From NCBI GenBank assembly GCA_963921935.1, contig OY998175.1, positions 209,328,655 through 209,392,654 of the forward strand: a stretch of DNA of 64,000 nt. The letters are read 5' to 3'. Positions 43,782-55,730 of the stretch are shown here, piece by piece. The notes below the pieces were generated by a model. That model was not told where the DNA came from. It made no database searches and saw only the letters and a program-made list of their open reading frames with translations. Position 1 is the stretch's first letter. Every line of letters starts with the position of its first letter. The position numbers were made by a program, and so were the translations under genes. The stretch comes from Galeruca laticollis. Its lineage: Eukaryota > Arthropoda > Insecta > Coleoptera > Chrysomelidae.

Positions 43782-44249
43782 TGTAATGTTTTTTGTTATT
43801 TATTTAAACAATAAACGGGTGGGATAAATTTTAAACACTCGGTATGGCTACTTACTAATTTATTTAAACACTAACTCACTAACACTAATTTATATGTACT
43901 TTACTAGTCACTTAAATTTAATTTATATGCACACTAACTTATTAATTTATAACACTTTTATATTCACTTAATTACTGTTTAACTCACTACGGCAAATTAT
44001 AAACTGAACTCATCCGCTGATCGGTCCTGTATTTATATCAAAAACTTTCTTTACTAGAACATTCGGGATGGGACATGCCTTTCGCGATATATCTTAAAAT
44101 GCCTTTCGAGAACATGTTTAAAAAGGACGGTCACAATAGATCCCAATAGATTTTCTCAGAATTCGGCGCGCTCGCCTTTTTCTTAACTCCGTTAACATAA
44201 GGTTACAGGGCCGTACTTGGTATCTGCTTCGGTGTGCGAGTTCGTAACA
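43782..44249 (-). repeat. gypsy 5' LTR
   Basis: 468 bp, starting TGTTACGAACTCG and ending AAAAAACATTACA on the minus strand, flanked outside by ATAA. Confidence 0.92.
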
Positions 44250-44253
44250 ATAA

Positions 44254-44755
44254 GGAAGTCTGGAGCTCAATATAAACTTGTCTGCGAATGGATAATATAT
44301 GATTGTATTCATCCCCGGGAATACCAGCTTTCAGGAATGATATTGTTGATGCTAACTATAGTTCAAGATTTATTAAGGCTGTTTCAATTAGTTCGTGAGG
44401 AATGGATGGGCACACATTTGAAAGAACAAGGCGTTTTGGGGGTAACTAATCTTCTTACATTCAGTTCCATGTTTCCAACTTTAATTGTCGAATGGTTGGT
44501 AATCAGTTGGTCAACTAGCTCAATTTTGTTTAGATAAATGCAGATTCTGTTATTGGAAATTCTTGATGCGAAGCATATATGTCTTGGGCCTATAATATCA
44601 CCAACTGCTTTAACGTATTCGAATAATTTCAAATTATCAGCGGAGTGGAAAAGTATAGCTTGTTCTTTCTTGGGAAACGTTGGTTTTGGAGTGGATTTTG
44701 CGGCTGCTACATATGAAGTGGAAATTTGAGGAACGTTAGAGTTATTTTCAGTCAT
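44254..44755 (-). pseudogene. LINE 2 gag, N-terminal part
   Basis: It starts MTENNSNVPQISTSYVAAAK and includes FEYVKAVGDIIGPRHI, SRISNNRICIYLNKIELVD and NVRRLVTP, typical of I-type LINE gag proteins. A frame change near 44390 moves to the segment ending beside the gypsy LTR at 44254. Confidence 0.8.
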
Positions 44756-44780
44756 TGTAGGTTAGTTTCCGATGTGGGAG

Positions 44781-45457
44781 TTGTTATTGTTGCTGCCCTC
44801 GTAGTCAATGGCAGCTTCTTGTGTTACGCTAATGGTAGAAATTTTGTGTTTTTTTGTCACCAAACCAAAATACGCCATAGTGTTAAATTGGTTGCCTATC
44901 GAAAAACTGAACCAGCGAGTGTAGAATAACTGGTTTACTTCTTATCAGTAATCACGCAGAAATTTATTATTATTGTTTAAGAATTGAATCAAAAAAACAC
45001 GAATCCCGTTATAATTTGCAGGATAAGTGTACGATAAAGAGATCTATTACTAGTCTAAAATCTCTGAATAATTGTCAATTGTTCACCTGATAAACTTTGA
45101 AAAACTACGCACTAATCTTAATCGAACTTTACTCGTTCAAGCCCAGTGGCGGAGTCATTCGCTAATTTAATTTCATGTAATTATACAGAATAATATTTTG
45201 ATACCTTCTAAAAAAGTAATATGAGTAGTAGATACTTGTGTGAATATTTTTTTAAACAATAACGTGCTTCGTAACAGCGACTCAATAAATTCGAAGACTT
45301 TTTCGTTATTTATTGTTCTTCAAAATAGGCTAAAAGTACCTTTTTATGCTGCCACTTTAAAAAATGCATTTTTCCGATCATTTCTCAACTCGGAAATTGC
45401 GTCGTTGCCGGTCTAGATCGGAAAACTGACTTAACTACTCGGTAAAGTGACAGAACT
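44781..45457. other. LINE 2 5' flank and intergenic DNA
   Basis: 44781-45180 may be the untranslated leader of LINE 2, but its 5' end was not resolved. 45400-45457 contains repeats of the type CTCGGTAAAGTGAC beside the mariner-associated inverted repeat. Confidence 0.4.
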
Positions 45458-45721
45458 GCTCGGCAAAGTACCTACTGTTCGACAAGCGTGAGGATGCTTC
45501 CGAGAATTGGATGCGCAGTAGACAAAACCCTGGAGTGGGGAAGGAGCTCAATCGCTCTGCCTTATTCAAGCAGTTAACGTTGTGAGTGTACAGTCAATGG
45601 AATAAAATTATTGTGGCGTTATTCTGATTGTGTGGGGAATGTGAAATCCTTGTGTTGTGGTTGTGTTGTGTATAGTTTTGAATTATTAGATAGGTTATAG
45701 TGTAGTTTGTTGTGTTTGAAA

Positions 45722-47017
45722 ATGCCGTCAAAGAGTATAGTGAGAAATAAGATTCTGAGTGGACAAAGTAGGAAAATTGTCAGTAATGTCATCAAATTGT
45801 TGCAGACAGGAGCGAGTTGCTGCCGCAACGGGAGTTTGCATTAGAAGCATTAGGAAAATTAATTCCGAAATGAATGAAATTGAAAAAGGTGAAATGGAAC
45901 AATTCTCAACTCCAAATAAAAAGAGAAACAAAAAATCTAATGTTACCATGGACAATGCTGATTTGGCTATTTTACGTGGATGTATCAATACTTACCATGT
46001 CACGGAAAAACGAGTTCCCACGCTCAAAGAGGTTCATAAAACAATTGTGGAAGATATGGAATATCGGGGTAGCAGAGAATCTTTGAGAAAGGAAATCCAT
46101 TAACTTGAATTTCGATGGAGGAAAGCAAAAACCAACCGGAAAATATTAATGGAACGACAGCCCATTCGACTACTTAGAATAAATTTTTTGAAGAAAATGC
46201 AGCGCTATAGAAAAGAGGGTAGACCTATTGTGCATATGGATCACACACATGATCAAAGTTGGAATGATGATTCAATGGACGAGCTGAAGAACCTGTTAGT
46301 AAAGGGCAACGTCTTATCATAATACATGCGGATAGTGAAAATGGATTCGTGCCTAATGCTTACATAAGATGGAAATCAAATAACAATACTGGTGATTATC
46401 ATAACGAAATGAACTATGATAATTATAAGAAATAGGTAACAGAGAACTGAATACCCAATTTGTTGCCAAAGACCGTTGTGGTAATAGATAATGCACCTTA
46501 TCACAATGAACAAATTAATAAAATGCCAACTTCCGCGACAACAAAACCGGAAATGCAGACATGGTTGAGGCAGAGGAATATTCCCTCCAGTATGGAGATG
46601 TTGAAGCCACAGTTATACGCCCTAATAAATAACTTCAAGCCAAAGTATAAGCAATTTGAAATAGATCAGCGGTTCATTGCATCAAATCATGACGTTTTGC
46701 GATTACCGCCATACCCCCCGGATTAGAATCCAATCGAGTTGGTGTGGTCTGAACTGAAAAATTATGTGGCAGATAAAAATGTTACTTTCAATTTCAACGA
46801 TGTAATTCAACATTGCGACAATTTTTTTGCCACGTTTTCAGCCGAGCAGTGGAAATCCCGTTGTGAACGAGCAAAGAAATTTGAAGACGAGTTTATCTCA
46901 AAAGAACCAATGATAGATATTGTCATAGATAACATGATTATTAATTTAAATGAGGACAGCGACACTGAATCTGAATTAGAACAGGAGTCTGAAGATGCCG
47001 TTTCAGAAGATGAATGA
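45722..47017 (+). pseudogene. Tc1/mariner-superfamily transposase, decayed
   Basis: Segments in order: a helix-turn-helix start (SKSIVRNKILSGQSRK), then VPTLKEVHKTIVEDM and GSRESLRKEI, KTNRKILMERQPIR, and GRPIVHMDHTH (first aspartate). QRLIIIHADSENGFVPNAYI follows, then VVVIDNAPYHNEQINK (second aspartate), LRLPPYPPD, NPIELVWSELKNYV, and an acidic C-terminus ending SEDAVSEDE. At least two frameshifts (near 45800 and 46290) and stops (46101-46103, about 46435, 46448 and 46724) break it. The family cuts and pastes at TA sites. Confidence 0.85.
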
Positions 47018-47678
47018 AGTTTGTCTTTAATTGAAGAGCACTCTGATAGAAACAACAAGAAAACAGGAAATATACAAGTCGTGGGAAAACATATGTTAAT
47101 TTATAGCTATATTTATGTGAGTATAAATTCCTATGTTCTTATACAAAACACCCTGTATATTTTTATCATTCTTTCGCAGAATGTAGTTTTTAATTAATGT
47201 TTATAGAATGATTATTTATTTCCATCAGGTTTTTGCTTTGAAATTTCGTTCTCCTCAAAAAAATCGAATGGGGTGCGATTAAGGGCTCAGTTCACGTCTG
47301 GCAGCCCCGTTTCCACCGGAACCCTTAAATTAGAAATATTTTCGAGTGTCCCTTCAACTTGTGTATGTTCTTTATTGTATTTATTTACCTATTCCTGATA
47401 TTACTTGGCGATGCATTCTTTTCCTAGTCGTACTTTATTTACACTTATGGTTTCGGGAAAATTATATTCAATTTTCATAAACGGTCCAGTGATCACAGAC
47501 AATTATATAATTCGAAAAGTTCATTAGGAATTAATTAAAATTCAGATAAGAACCTACGATCCTACGTGTTGAAGAAAAATGTCTCTCCCGATTGTACATT
47601 CCGATGATAACCAGTCGTAAACAGTAGTCGATCTTTGTCGCACATCTACTCACGGTTTCTATCGTTTGCGCATCTCAC
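47018..47678 (+). other. mariner-like 3' noncoding DNA
   Basis: No gene is seen. AACACCCTGTATATTTTT near 47146-47163 resembles common insect transposon end sequence. The region stops at the Harbinger 2 terminal repeat. Confidence 0.4.
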
Positions 47679-47712
47679 AAAGTACGTTTACACGCTTGCC
47701 AAGCCTTGGCAA
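47679..47712 (+). repeat. Harbinger 2 left terminal inverted repeat
   Basis: 34 bp ending GCCAAGCCTTGGCAAG, itself an internal palindrome (TTGCCAAGCCTTGGCAA). Confidence 0.9.
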
Positions 47713-47933
47713 GGATCGACAATCGCAAGCATGTAAAAAGGGCGTTTGGCTTGGCTTGTGTGGGCTTGTGCCTGCTTGCTTCCGATCCAGTCGAGTGTCG
47801 GTTTTTTTACGCAGATCAAAGGACGTTTGCGGCAAGCGCTTGCGATGCGTTTACATGTTGGTCCGCGCTTAGTAGCCATTGTGATCTCGCGGCGAGTACA
47901 CGCTTGCTTGATTTTACAAAAAATAAATAAAAA

Positions 47934-50002
47934 ATGAGTTGCTGGTCGAATGAGGAGAGTTTTTAGCATGGATTCGTCTTGCTGAACTTACTGGAAGACC
48001 AGTAAAGGAAATAAAAAATGAAAAAGAGATACTGATGACTACTTTTCGCAAGCACTTGAAAAAGAAACGTGAATCTATGCGTTCTGGCGCAGGTATGTTC
48101 CTACGATACATTTATAATTATTTTGATAGTCTGCTTAGCAAGGTGTAACTTATGTTTAAAAGCGTTGGTTAGTTTCTCGATTATTCCGCAACTATCTCGC
48201 TCTAATTTTCGATGTTTTTATTTTATTTTAGGTGCCGAAGAAATATACAATCCAACTTGGTATGCTTACGAAACCATGGAGTCATTTTTACTACAAGTAT
48301 ATACTTGCAATGAAGGGATAAACACCGAAACAGTAAGTAAATAAATTTATTTACTCTAAATAAAAAAAAAACACCGTTCGTTATTATACCTACATTTATT
48401 CATACATTTTTATCAACTTATCCAATCCTATTGAAATATGGAGTAAATTCTTCCCTGACTTCTCTGGCGTTCACCGGAGATCTTCGTGGTATTTGTGGTA
48501 AATTTTGCAATGCATTATATTCGTCGTTATCTCTACGCCATGAACCAGGGGTAACCATATTTCCACTACTGTCATATACGTCAAACGAACTCTGAGGAGT
48601 ATATCGATTTGAAGAACTTTTACTTGTTCTCAAAAAGTTATGTAGTAATACACAAGTCATCGTAAATTCCGTTACAGTTTGTGGTTCTAAATTGATAGGG
48701 CGTCTGAATATTCTGAAAACTGAGGTTGAAATTCCAAACGTATTTTCAACTACAACTCGGGATCTAGATAAATTTTGGTTAAATAACCTTTTTGGTGAGC
48801 CTACTTCATGGTTTCCAGGGTAGGGTTTCATTACGTGTTGACTCAATGCAAAAGCACCGTCAGCTAAAAACACGTATGGAATATTAATATTCGATCCTGG
48901 AAGTGGACATGGTGGTGGAAAATCTATCTCGTTTCTATTTATTCTTCTCCATAGTAAACAATTAATAAAGACGCCGCCGTCACTTATTCTTCCTTGACTC
49001 CCGATGTCTGCGAATACAAATTTGTATTTGCTATCCACTTAAGCCAAGAGGACAATGCTAAAAGTTTTCTTATAATTGAAATACTCTGTTCCACTATGCG
49101 TTGGGCTTTCAATGACTACATGCTTGCCATCCAATGCACCTATGCAATGTGGAAATTTAGTCCTGAATCCTTCTTCTATATTAAGCCATCCTTCTGCTCT
49201 GGTGGGCATCTGTAAAAAGAAAGTAAATGAAGTGTAAGTTTAAGTATATTATTTTTTTGCAGCAATCACAACAAATAGAAGAAGATACAGATCAGACAGA
49301 GGATGACCCTCTGATAAGAGACCGTACAAGTACGGTTACCACACCATCCACACCACCATCTAGATCATCATCCAGACCACCATGCATACAAGCTGTTACT
49401 AATAAACGTCGTCGCCCTGCTTCTGAAACGGCTGAAAAGCAAATGGCCGTGGCTTTTGGACAATTAACAAATGTTTTGGTTCAAAGGTAGAATGAAAATA
49501 TACCTGCTCACAAAGACGATGATTGCGATCTATACGCAAAATTATTGGCTATAAAGCTACGTGAACTGTCAACTGATGAACGAAAAATTATGATGTACCA
49601 AAAAGATGGGTTGTTTATAAACAGAATCAGTCAAAAATCAAATGAGCGTCATATACCATACCCTCGATATTATTCTCGACCGTCGTCAATGGCTGGTGCA
49701 AATTCAACACCATCTCCTCAAGTCATTCCGAGTCGGCCAACATCAGTTAATAGTGTTTATTCTGAACCTATTTTAACAACCAAAGTTTTTTTCCCTCTCC
49801 AAACACACAAACTTCTTATTCATCGCCAGACATGGCAAAACATATACCAACTCCAATAGCTCCAGCTCCGTCTACATCAACAGCACCCTCGTCATCTATT
49901 CGTATCATATCGGACCAAATCATCAACCCAGCCCCACGTGAAACCAACATTATAAACATGACTATGTTGAATGCTTTCGAAGATTTTGATTCGTCGACAT
50001 AA
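47934..50002 (+). pseudogene. Harbinger-associated MADF/BESS-like protein, three exons
   Basis: Exon 1 runs 47934-48092 (MSCWSNEES, then after a one-base deletion AWIRLAELTGRPVKEIKN and FRKHLKKKRESMRSG). Exon 2 runs 48232-48332 (EEIYNPTWYAYETMESFLL). Exon 3 runs 49263-50002 (QSQQIEEDTDQTEDD, proline/serine-rich middle, QMAVAFGQLTNVLVQR, then DLYAKLLAIKLRELSTDERK, a BESS-like helix pair). Splice sites are GT/AG with matching phases. Defects are the exon-1 frameshift, a TAG at about 49488 and a frameshift in the T run near 49790. This is the DNA-binding partner of the transposase. Its second intron contains the transposase C-terminal exon on the other strand. Confidence 0.75.
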
Positions 50003-50583
50003 TTCTCATTTAAATTAATAAATAATTAAACAATAAAGCAGTTGGCTAACATACATTCATAGAACAGATTTCCTATGATTCTATTAAAATCTAAATAAAT
50101 GTATAACATAATGTTTTGTTTTATTCCTACTTTAACTAGATCATTTAGAATTTCATTAAGAGCTCGGCAAACTTCACGAATGATTATTGAAATCATAGAG
50201 ACAGATACTTTAAACAAGTAGTGAAGGCTTTTGTAAGAATTACCAGATGCCAAAAATCGTAGCGTGATGGCAAGACGAAATTTGGCTGGTATAGCTTCTC
50301 TGAAGTCTGTATCATGCTTGGATATCATTGGTGAAATTTTTTGCAGTAAAAACTCAAAATCAGAATAACTCATTTGGCAGAAGTTATCAAACTCTCCAGA
50401 TGGTTCATATAAAAAATCATCAAATTTCTCTTCTATAAATTGTCTGTAACAAATAGAATATATCGTAAGTATTGTGGCATAACTCAACTGAAACAGATAA
50501 TGGTTAAATCAAAATAGTAGTTACCTGGTACGATTATGATGAATCTTTTTCATCCACCATCTTCGCTGTCGTTGAGCTCTCCT
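48418..50583 (-). pseudogene. HARBI1-type transposase of Harbinger 2, three exons
   Basis: Exon 1 ends at about 50525 (RQRRWWMKKIHHNRT) with a GTAACT donor. Exon 2 runs 50443-50131 (QFIEEKFDDFLYEPSGEF, IPAKFRLAITLRFLASGNSY, SIIIREVCRALNEIL). Exon 3 runs 49209-48418 (MPTRAEGWLNIEEGF, HCIGALDGKHVVIESP with the first aspartate, FADIGSQGRISDGGVF, FLADGAFAL with the second, SRVVVENTFGI with the glutamate). Phases agree. One TAA near 49040 breaks exon 3, and no start codon was found upstream of exon 1. The first intron inside the core (50130-49210) contains MADF exon 3 on the opposite strand. Confidence 0.85.
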
Positions 50584-50763
50584 TTTTTTTTATTTCACTT
50601 TGCTTACATTTCAAATAAAAGTACGGTTAACCAAATGCAATAGCCGTCACAAGTTCGGTGTCCGCCATGCTTGGATGTATATTGCAGACTGACGCATACA
50701 CAAGCGTATAAACGCCTTTCAAACGCCAAACGAGATTTGTGGAGGCTTGGGACTGTTTGCCGT

Positions 50764-50797
50764 TTGCCAAGGCTTGGCAAGCGTGTAAACGTACTTT
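50764..50797 (-). repeat. Harbinger 2 right terminal inverted repeat
   Basis: The inverted copy of 47679-47712 with no mismatch over the shared part. Confidence 0.9.
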
Positions 50798-50841
50798 AAT
50801 AAGAGGCATCCTTACGCTTGTCGACATGTACTTTTCCGAGC

Positions 50842-51959
50842 TCTTATGTCAAAATGTTCATTAAAGACAAAATACCAGATATGCATCGAGGGTGAAATTT
50901 TGTTGAAAGTGGTTAGGCATCGAGGATGTACTATTATGATACTTGGCTAGGCAATAAATATTCTGTTCCTATATTATTGTCAAGTTATTGGTGGCGACAC
51001 AATAGTATATTATTTTATTATATTTTCATAACGCGCTCGTGTTTAACAGCCGAACGGAGTGATGTTGGTAATAGAGAGCAGGTCATGAAAAGTAACTTTT
51101 CCTCCAAATCAAATATGCTGTTTTTTCTTCAACTGTCGACAAATTAATGCAAAAACGTCTCTTTTTGATAGTAATAATTTTTAAACATAATTGGGTTCGC
51201 AAGGCGGTTTAGACGGGTGTCAGTGAGTAGGCACAGGTAGTTGCTATAGTAATGTAACATAAAGCCGTCAGTGGACACTGTCAACAATATTAATTTATTT
51301 TTTACAATTATTGCGTCTCCGGCTGCGTTTTAATTCCGAATTGATAAGCAGTTTTATCGAGTAAGTTCACTTAAATAGCAACCAATTAGATCCTAAATTA
51401 GTGATTTATAGAAATGCAGTGCACACCGCCGGAAATTATGCAAGAGGCAAAAGAAGCAGCCACACTCGGAAAGTGTATTTAGGCGTCGCCCTGAAACTTG
51501 CATGCTCACCCGAGCTTGACACGTAAATAACTATTTCTGTGAAAACTTCTCAACATTTTTTGTGTGACACCAACTCTCATAATTGGTATAGATAGGATCC
51601 TTACACGATCAGTATTGATCATACATTATGATATTGACAACAATATTGATCATGTAAGGTGAGAAACAAAAGTATTCACGGTTGATATGAAAGCGATATT
51701 GATGAAATCCAGATTTTCTGATATCTGGGCGTCAATATTTGATAGTGCAGGGGAAATTGTGAATGTTATCGCTCGTTTAGAGAGGACGTCAATAATATTG
51801 TCAACACTCAGTTGTTGCCGTGCTGTGGTAGTAGATTGTATTGAGTGCAATGGATTTTTCAAGTGACCGTGAGACCTGGAGACTTTGAAGCGTTAAACAA
51901 GGGGACTGAACGCCCGGAAGAGTCCTTCGTACGTTCATTGAACGATTCGAAGTGTCCCC
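50842..51959. other. intergenic DNA, no feature recognised
   Basis: No domain-bearing frame or paired repeat was found. The open frames at 50926-51147 and 51650-51862 look fortuitous. Confidence 0.4.
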
Positions 51960-52970
51960 AAAACTGTTAAATTGTGCAAACAGTAAATATGGTAACAAAA
52001 CAGCACGAATATCCTGAGGGCAGCCGTATAGTGACGCTGTTATTATTCTCCTTTTGAAGCCAGATGTTCCAGGAGAGCAGAGTCGGAGAGGTCCCCATGA
52101 ATAGCACTGCTGTCTCAATAAGATTTGCTCTCGTTTTGTTCAAGGTTCCTTCGTTGTCGAAGAAGACGGCTAGAGCTACCTCCTTAAGTTGTAATGCCTT
52201 CTCCATCCTTTGCACTATGGCGTGGAGGGTCGTTTCCGTTGACCTACCTTGCCGATAAGCGTGCTGATGAGGGTGGAATGGGCACTGTTTTACTCTTCCT
52301 TCTAATATATGTCTACCTACCATCTTTTCAAGTGCCTCAAGTAGAAATGTTGTGAGATTGATGGATCTGAAGGATTTGGCCGCTGTATAGTCTTTCGTCC
52401 CAGCATTGGGGATGAAGACATTCTTCCGAGACCCAACCTAGTGAAATACTGGCCTGAAGTATTCCTTTCAGCACTGGGAGGAGAATATCCAAACCTTGCT
52501 GCAGGAGCGTTGGAAATATTTAATCCGGACCCGCTTTTTTATAGGGTTCGAACCCTCCTACCGCCAATTTTATGGATCGGCTAGTTTCCAGTCTTTATCA
52601 GACTGGGCCTGCCAACCTGGTTGTTGGGGCTCCGTATTGGGTAAGTGGGTTTCCAAGAGGTATGTTATTGATACTGATTTAGATGATGTCCAGGAATTGT
52701 CTGCTTTCTTGAGCGTTCCAATAGGAACGTTATTTTCTCGACTTAGTATTTTACCTAGCCTGGATGCCTCCGGACGTGAGTTAATTTCGTTGCAGAAGCT
52801 TCTCCATCTAGACCTCTTGCTTCTCCGTATTTATTTTTTGAGATTTCTTCTAACTCTTCTATAATCGTCCCAGTTGGTTTCGTAGCCATGCTTCATCGCC
52901 TTATTGAGAGTCTTTCAGGTGTCCCCCAGTAACCAGTGTTAGTCGGACTCGGAACAGCCGTTTAGCATTA
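51960..52970 (-). pseudogene. non-LTR reverse transcriptase fragment (LINE 3)
   Basis: Minus-strand frames give IKLAVGGFEPYKKAGPD and LLQQGLDILLPVLKGIL, then SFRSINLTTFLLEALEKM, HQHAYRQGRSTETTLHAIV and EVALAVFFDNEG. These are fingers and palm segments upstream of the catalytic box in Jockey-superfamily LINEs. The catalytic box and everything downstream are missing. Several stops occur. The clade is not certain. Confidence 0.7.
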
Positions 52971-53099
52971 CTTCAAGTCCGACGGCTGTGATTTTTCCTA
53001 TTGTCTGTTATGTTGTTGTTGCATCTATACATTCTGTATTATTACATTCTATCTACTCTTTGCCTTACGTCGTTTTAGTATGGTAGTTGTAAATGTTTG

Positions 53100-55730
53100 T
53101 ACTGCTTCCCACTTTTTTCAATCTTCTAGCATTTTCCTAATGGCGTTCTCTGGCGTTATATTTCCTGTTTTCTTTTCCATATTTTGTTTTTCGATCTGCC
53201 ATCTACTACAAATAAATATAGTGTGCTCTGCTGTATCTTCTTCTTCACCACAATATATGCATGTTGGTGGTTCGGTAAGATGGAATCGCTTTCGGTATGC
53301 TTGGAAACATCCATGACCGATCAGCATTTGTGTCAGGTAGTAACTGAGTTCTCCGTATTTCTTTTTAACCCGTACTTGCATGTTTGGTAAGTTTCTTTGT
53401 CCAGGTCCCTGTGTCAGGATCTCCCTACCACCATTTTGGCCATCTTTGCAGCAGTAGAGACTCTGCTCTTCGCTTATCTAAAGCCTGCTCATCTTCCAAT
53501 TTCACCACTAGAATGTTGATTGATGGTATTTGTGCAAGAGTTAAAACTGATCTTGTGGAAGCAGTTCTGTATGCTCCAATTATTCTGGTGGCGGTTTTTC
53601 TTTGTATGCTGATTATCTTATTTGAATATATATTTTTGTTGAGAGCTCTTTTCCATATAGAAAATCCATACGGGATTATAGATTGCAGCACCGTGCATAG
53701 AATACGTCTGTTCCCTCTCTGGGCCCTCCTATATTAGGTATCAGCCTGCTGATATTTCCCAAAGTTTTTTCTGCTTTTTTGCCACTTCGTGTGTCTGTTT
53801 CGCCATTCTCATGTTTCTGTCCAGATGAATACCTAAGTATTTCAGACTTTCCTGACTGTTATTCATTGTTTCATTCAATTCGATTGTGATACTTTCCACT
53901 TTTCTGCCCGCTACCAGAAGTACCGCTCAGGTTTTGTGTGGTGCCAGCCTCAGTTTTTTCTCGCACATCCATTCATTTATTTTCTTAGAGTCCGATTGGC
54001 TGTTACCATCAAAGATAGTAGACGTTCCACGGCGGAGAACCTATTACTTAGCCTTGTGGAACTCGGCATGTGACATTTATCTTGCCGTTTATCCCTAAAA
54101 ATAGGGATGTTTCTTGAATATATCATATTATAGATATATGGTTTTATCCCTTTCATCCCGTTCATAGAGAATTCCTTGCCACGGTGCCGCGTTAAAGGCA
54201 TTTTGAACGTAGATCGTTATAAGTATAAGAACTCTTCTACGATGTCTTTGGCATGCTTCACCTGCAATGTTCTGAACCCCATTTAGTGCATCGATTGTTG
54301 ATCTTTGCTCTCTAAATCCGTATTGCTCGGTATCTAGGTCTCCCCATCTCTCTATCTCGGATTTGAGCCTTGTGAGCATCAGATGTTCCATTAGTTTAGC
54401 CAGGACGATCAGTAGACAGATAGGTCTGTAACTTACACTATATTGGCTTTTTCAATTAGCACCAGTCTTGCTATCAGTTCTTCCGGGAACTCACTTTTCG
54501 TTAGTGCCTCGTTTAGTACCAGCAAGAACTTTTCTGGGTAGCTCCTTATCATGGCCTCTATCACTTCGGCTAGGATGTTGTCTGGACCTAGGGCTTTCTT
54601 CTCTTTGAGCCGTTCGGTTGCTTGTAGTAGTTCGTTTATTGTGTATCTTGGTATTTCCGCTATATTTACTATCATTTTATTCCATTCTCTTGGTTGCTGA
54701 TCCGGACAATGAGCTTTTGCTACCTTGATTTGTTTCTCGTCGGTCATGATCAGAGGGCTGTTTTTCTTAAGCTTATTTGTGACGATTTGATACCCTTTGC
54801 CCCAAATATCTGCGTTGACTTCATAAGTAACTTTTCTTCAGCTGACTTTTTTGCGAGTATTATAGCTTTCTCATGTTCGGATCTACTTAGCCTGTACTGA
54901 TCTCGGCATGCAGTTTTTTGGTCTTCGTCTGTACATTTATTAACCCTTAGCATTGCCCTCCATTTTTGCAAGCATTTCTTCCTTTTTTCGCTTATCTTTT
55001 CGGTCCACCAGTATACTGGTTTTCTTTTTGGATTTCGCTGTTTTTGTGGAAGGTCTTATCACAAGCGGTTTTTATAGCCTTTGTCAGTTCTTCAGCTGTT
55101 AATACATCATTTTCTGTTAGGCCCACTATTTTTTTCAAATTCTTCTAGAAGCTTAGGTTTTTTCTCAGTTTCAATTTGCCTTCTATCACTTGATGGAAAC
55201 CTTTGTCTGCGTTCTTCTTGGCGATCTTCCTTCAGATCGTACAAAATTTACTGAGGTAGGCTCAGACTTTCTTCTTCAAGCACCTTCCAGTTAGCAACCT
55301 GTTTGGCAACATTTCTTGTACTAAAAGTTATGTCTATATATGATTCACTAGTTCATCTTATAAATGTAGGTACATTTCCATGATTATGTATGACGAGATC
55401 CTCTTCTGCTAACCATTCCGATAAAATTTTCCCCCGCCTGTCTTCAAAGTTTGAATTCCATAGGAAGGACTTCGCATTAAAATCGCCGCCTACTATAATC
55501 TGCACCTTTATCTTTGTTATTGGCTTTAAAGTTTCTTGTAAGTTATATGACCACATCTATGTTGTCATCCAGTGTTCGGTAAGAGCTTTTTTCTTCTTAG
55601 GTTCGGCTATTAGTATAACATCAGCTAGCCTTTCATCAGCTACTTTGTACATCAAGTCCATGGCCCCCTTTCCTCTTTCTATATTGCCCTGTAGAATTCG
55701 AACTGAATTGAGAAACATTTTTAGTTTTTG
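53100..55730 (-). pseudogene. LINE 4 pol: APE endonuclease, RT, C-terminal zinc motif
   Basis: The endonuclease shows IIVGGDFNAKSFLWNS, GKILSEWLAEEDLVI and PTFIR (55353-55556). RT segments include LKEKKALGPDNILAEVIEA, EQYGFREQRSTIDALNGV and IYVQNAFNAAPW (54747-54200). The thumb region is at 53691-53425 (YGFSIWKRALNKN, IQRKTATRIIGAYRTAST). The C-terminus at 53381-53118 carries IGHGCFQAYRKRF and CIYCGEEEDTAEHTIFIC, the CCHC motif typical of R1-type elements. The catalytic box itself is not visible. Fragmentation over several frames makes it inactive. Confidence 0.8.

Larger units (their letters stand above)
40236..44249 (-). mobile_element. Ty3/gypsy LTR retrotransposon lacking protease, RT and RNase H
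   Basis: Two 468-bp LTRs (40236-40703 and 43782-44249) flank a minus-strand internal region with primer-binding site, gag, integrase, macro/CCCH region and polypurine tract. The target duplication is ATAA (40232-40235 and 44250-44253). Gag passes directly into the region normally found after RNase H, so protease, RT and RNase H are deleted. The LTRs are very similar to each other, so the insertion is comparatively recent. I note only its structure and breaks. Confidence 0.92.
36850..44780 (-). mobile_element. I-like non-LTR retrotransposon (LINE 2), split by a gypsy element
   Basis: RNase H, RT, endonuclease and gag parts lie on the minus strand. The gag is interrupted by the LTR element 40236-44249. 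With one 4-bp copy of ATAA ignored, the gag reading continues from one side to the other. The 3' end is approximate: 36850-37130 is noncoding with repeated CATGGTACAATTA-like words. Internal deletions affect gag/endonuclease and RNase H. Confidence 0.85.
47679..50797. mobile_element. PIF/Harbinger transposon 2
   Basis: A 34-bp perfect inverted repeat starting AAAGTACGTTTACACGCTTG is present at 47679-47712 and, inverted, at 50764-50797. Inside are a MADF-like gene on the plus strand and a HARBI1-type transposase on the minus strand, with their exons interleaved. Damage is light: about one stop or frameshift per gene region. No matching three-base target duplication was found. Confidence 0.88.
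45458..50841 (+). mobile_element. Tc1/mariner-like element, probably containing Harbinger 2
   Basis: An imperfect ~40-bp inverted pair (45458-45500 and 50803-50841) shares GCTCGG[C/A]AAAGTAC, CGACAAGCGT and AGGATGC. The left copy lies just upstream of a Tc1/mariner-like transposase. The right copy directly abuts the Harbinger 2 element. The simplest reading is that Harbinger 2 inserted near the right end of the mariner-like element. No TA duplication could be confirmed. Confidence 0.5.

Noticed and set aside
47676..50800. Three-base target duplication for Harbinger 2
   Set aside because: The flanking triplets differ for every plausible end position.
52496..52864. Plus-strand frame of 122 codons
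   Set aside because: It is antisense to the LINE 3 RT fragment, whose minus-strand reading has recognisable motifs.
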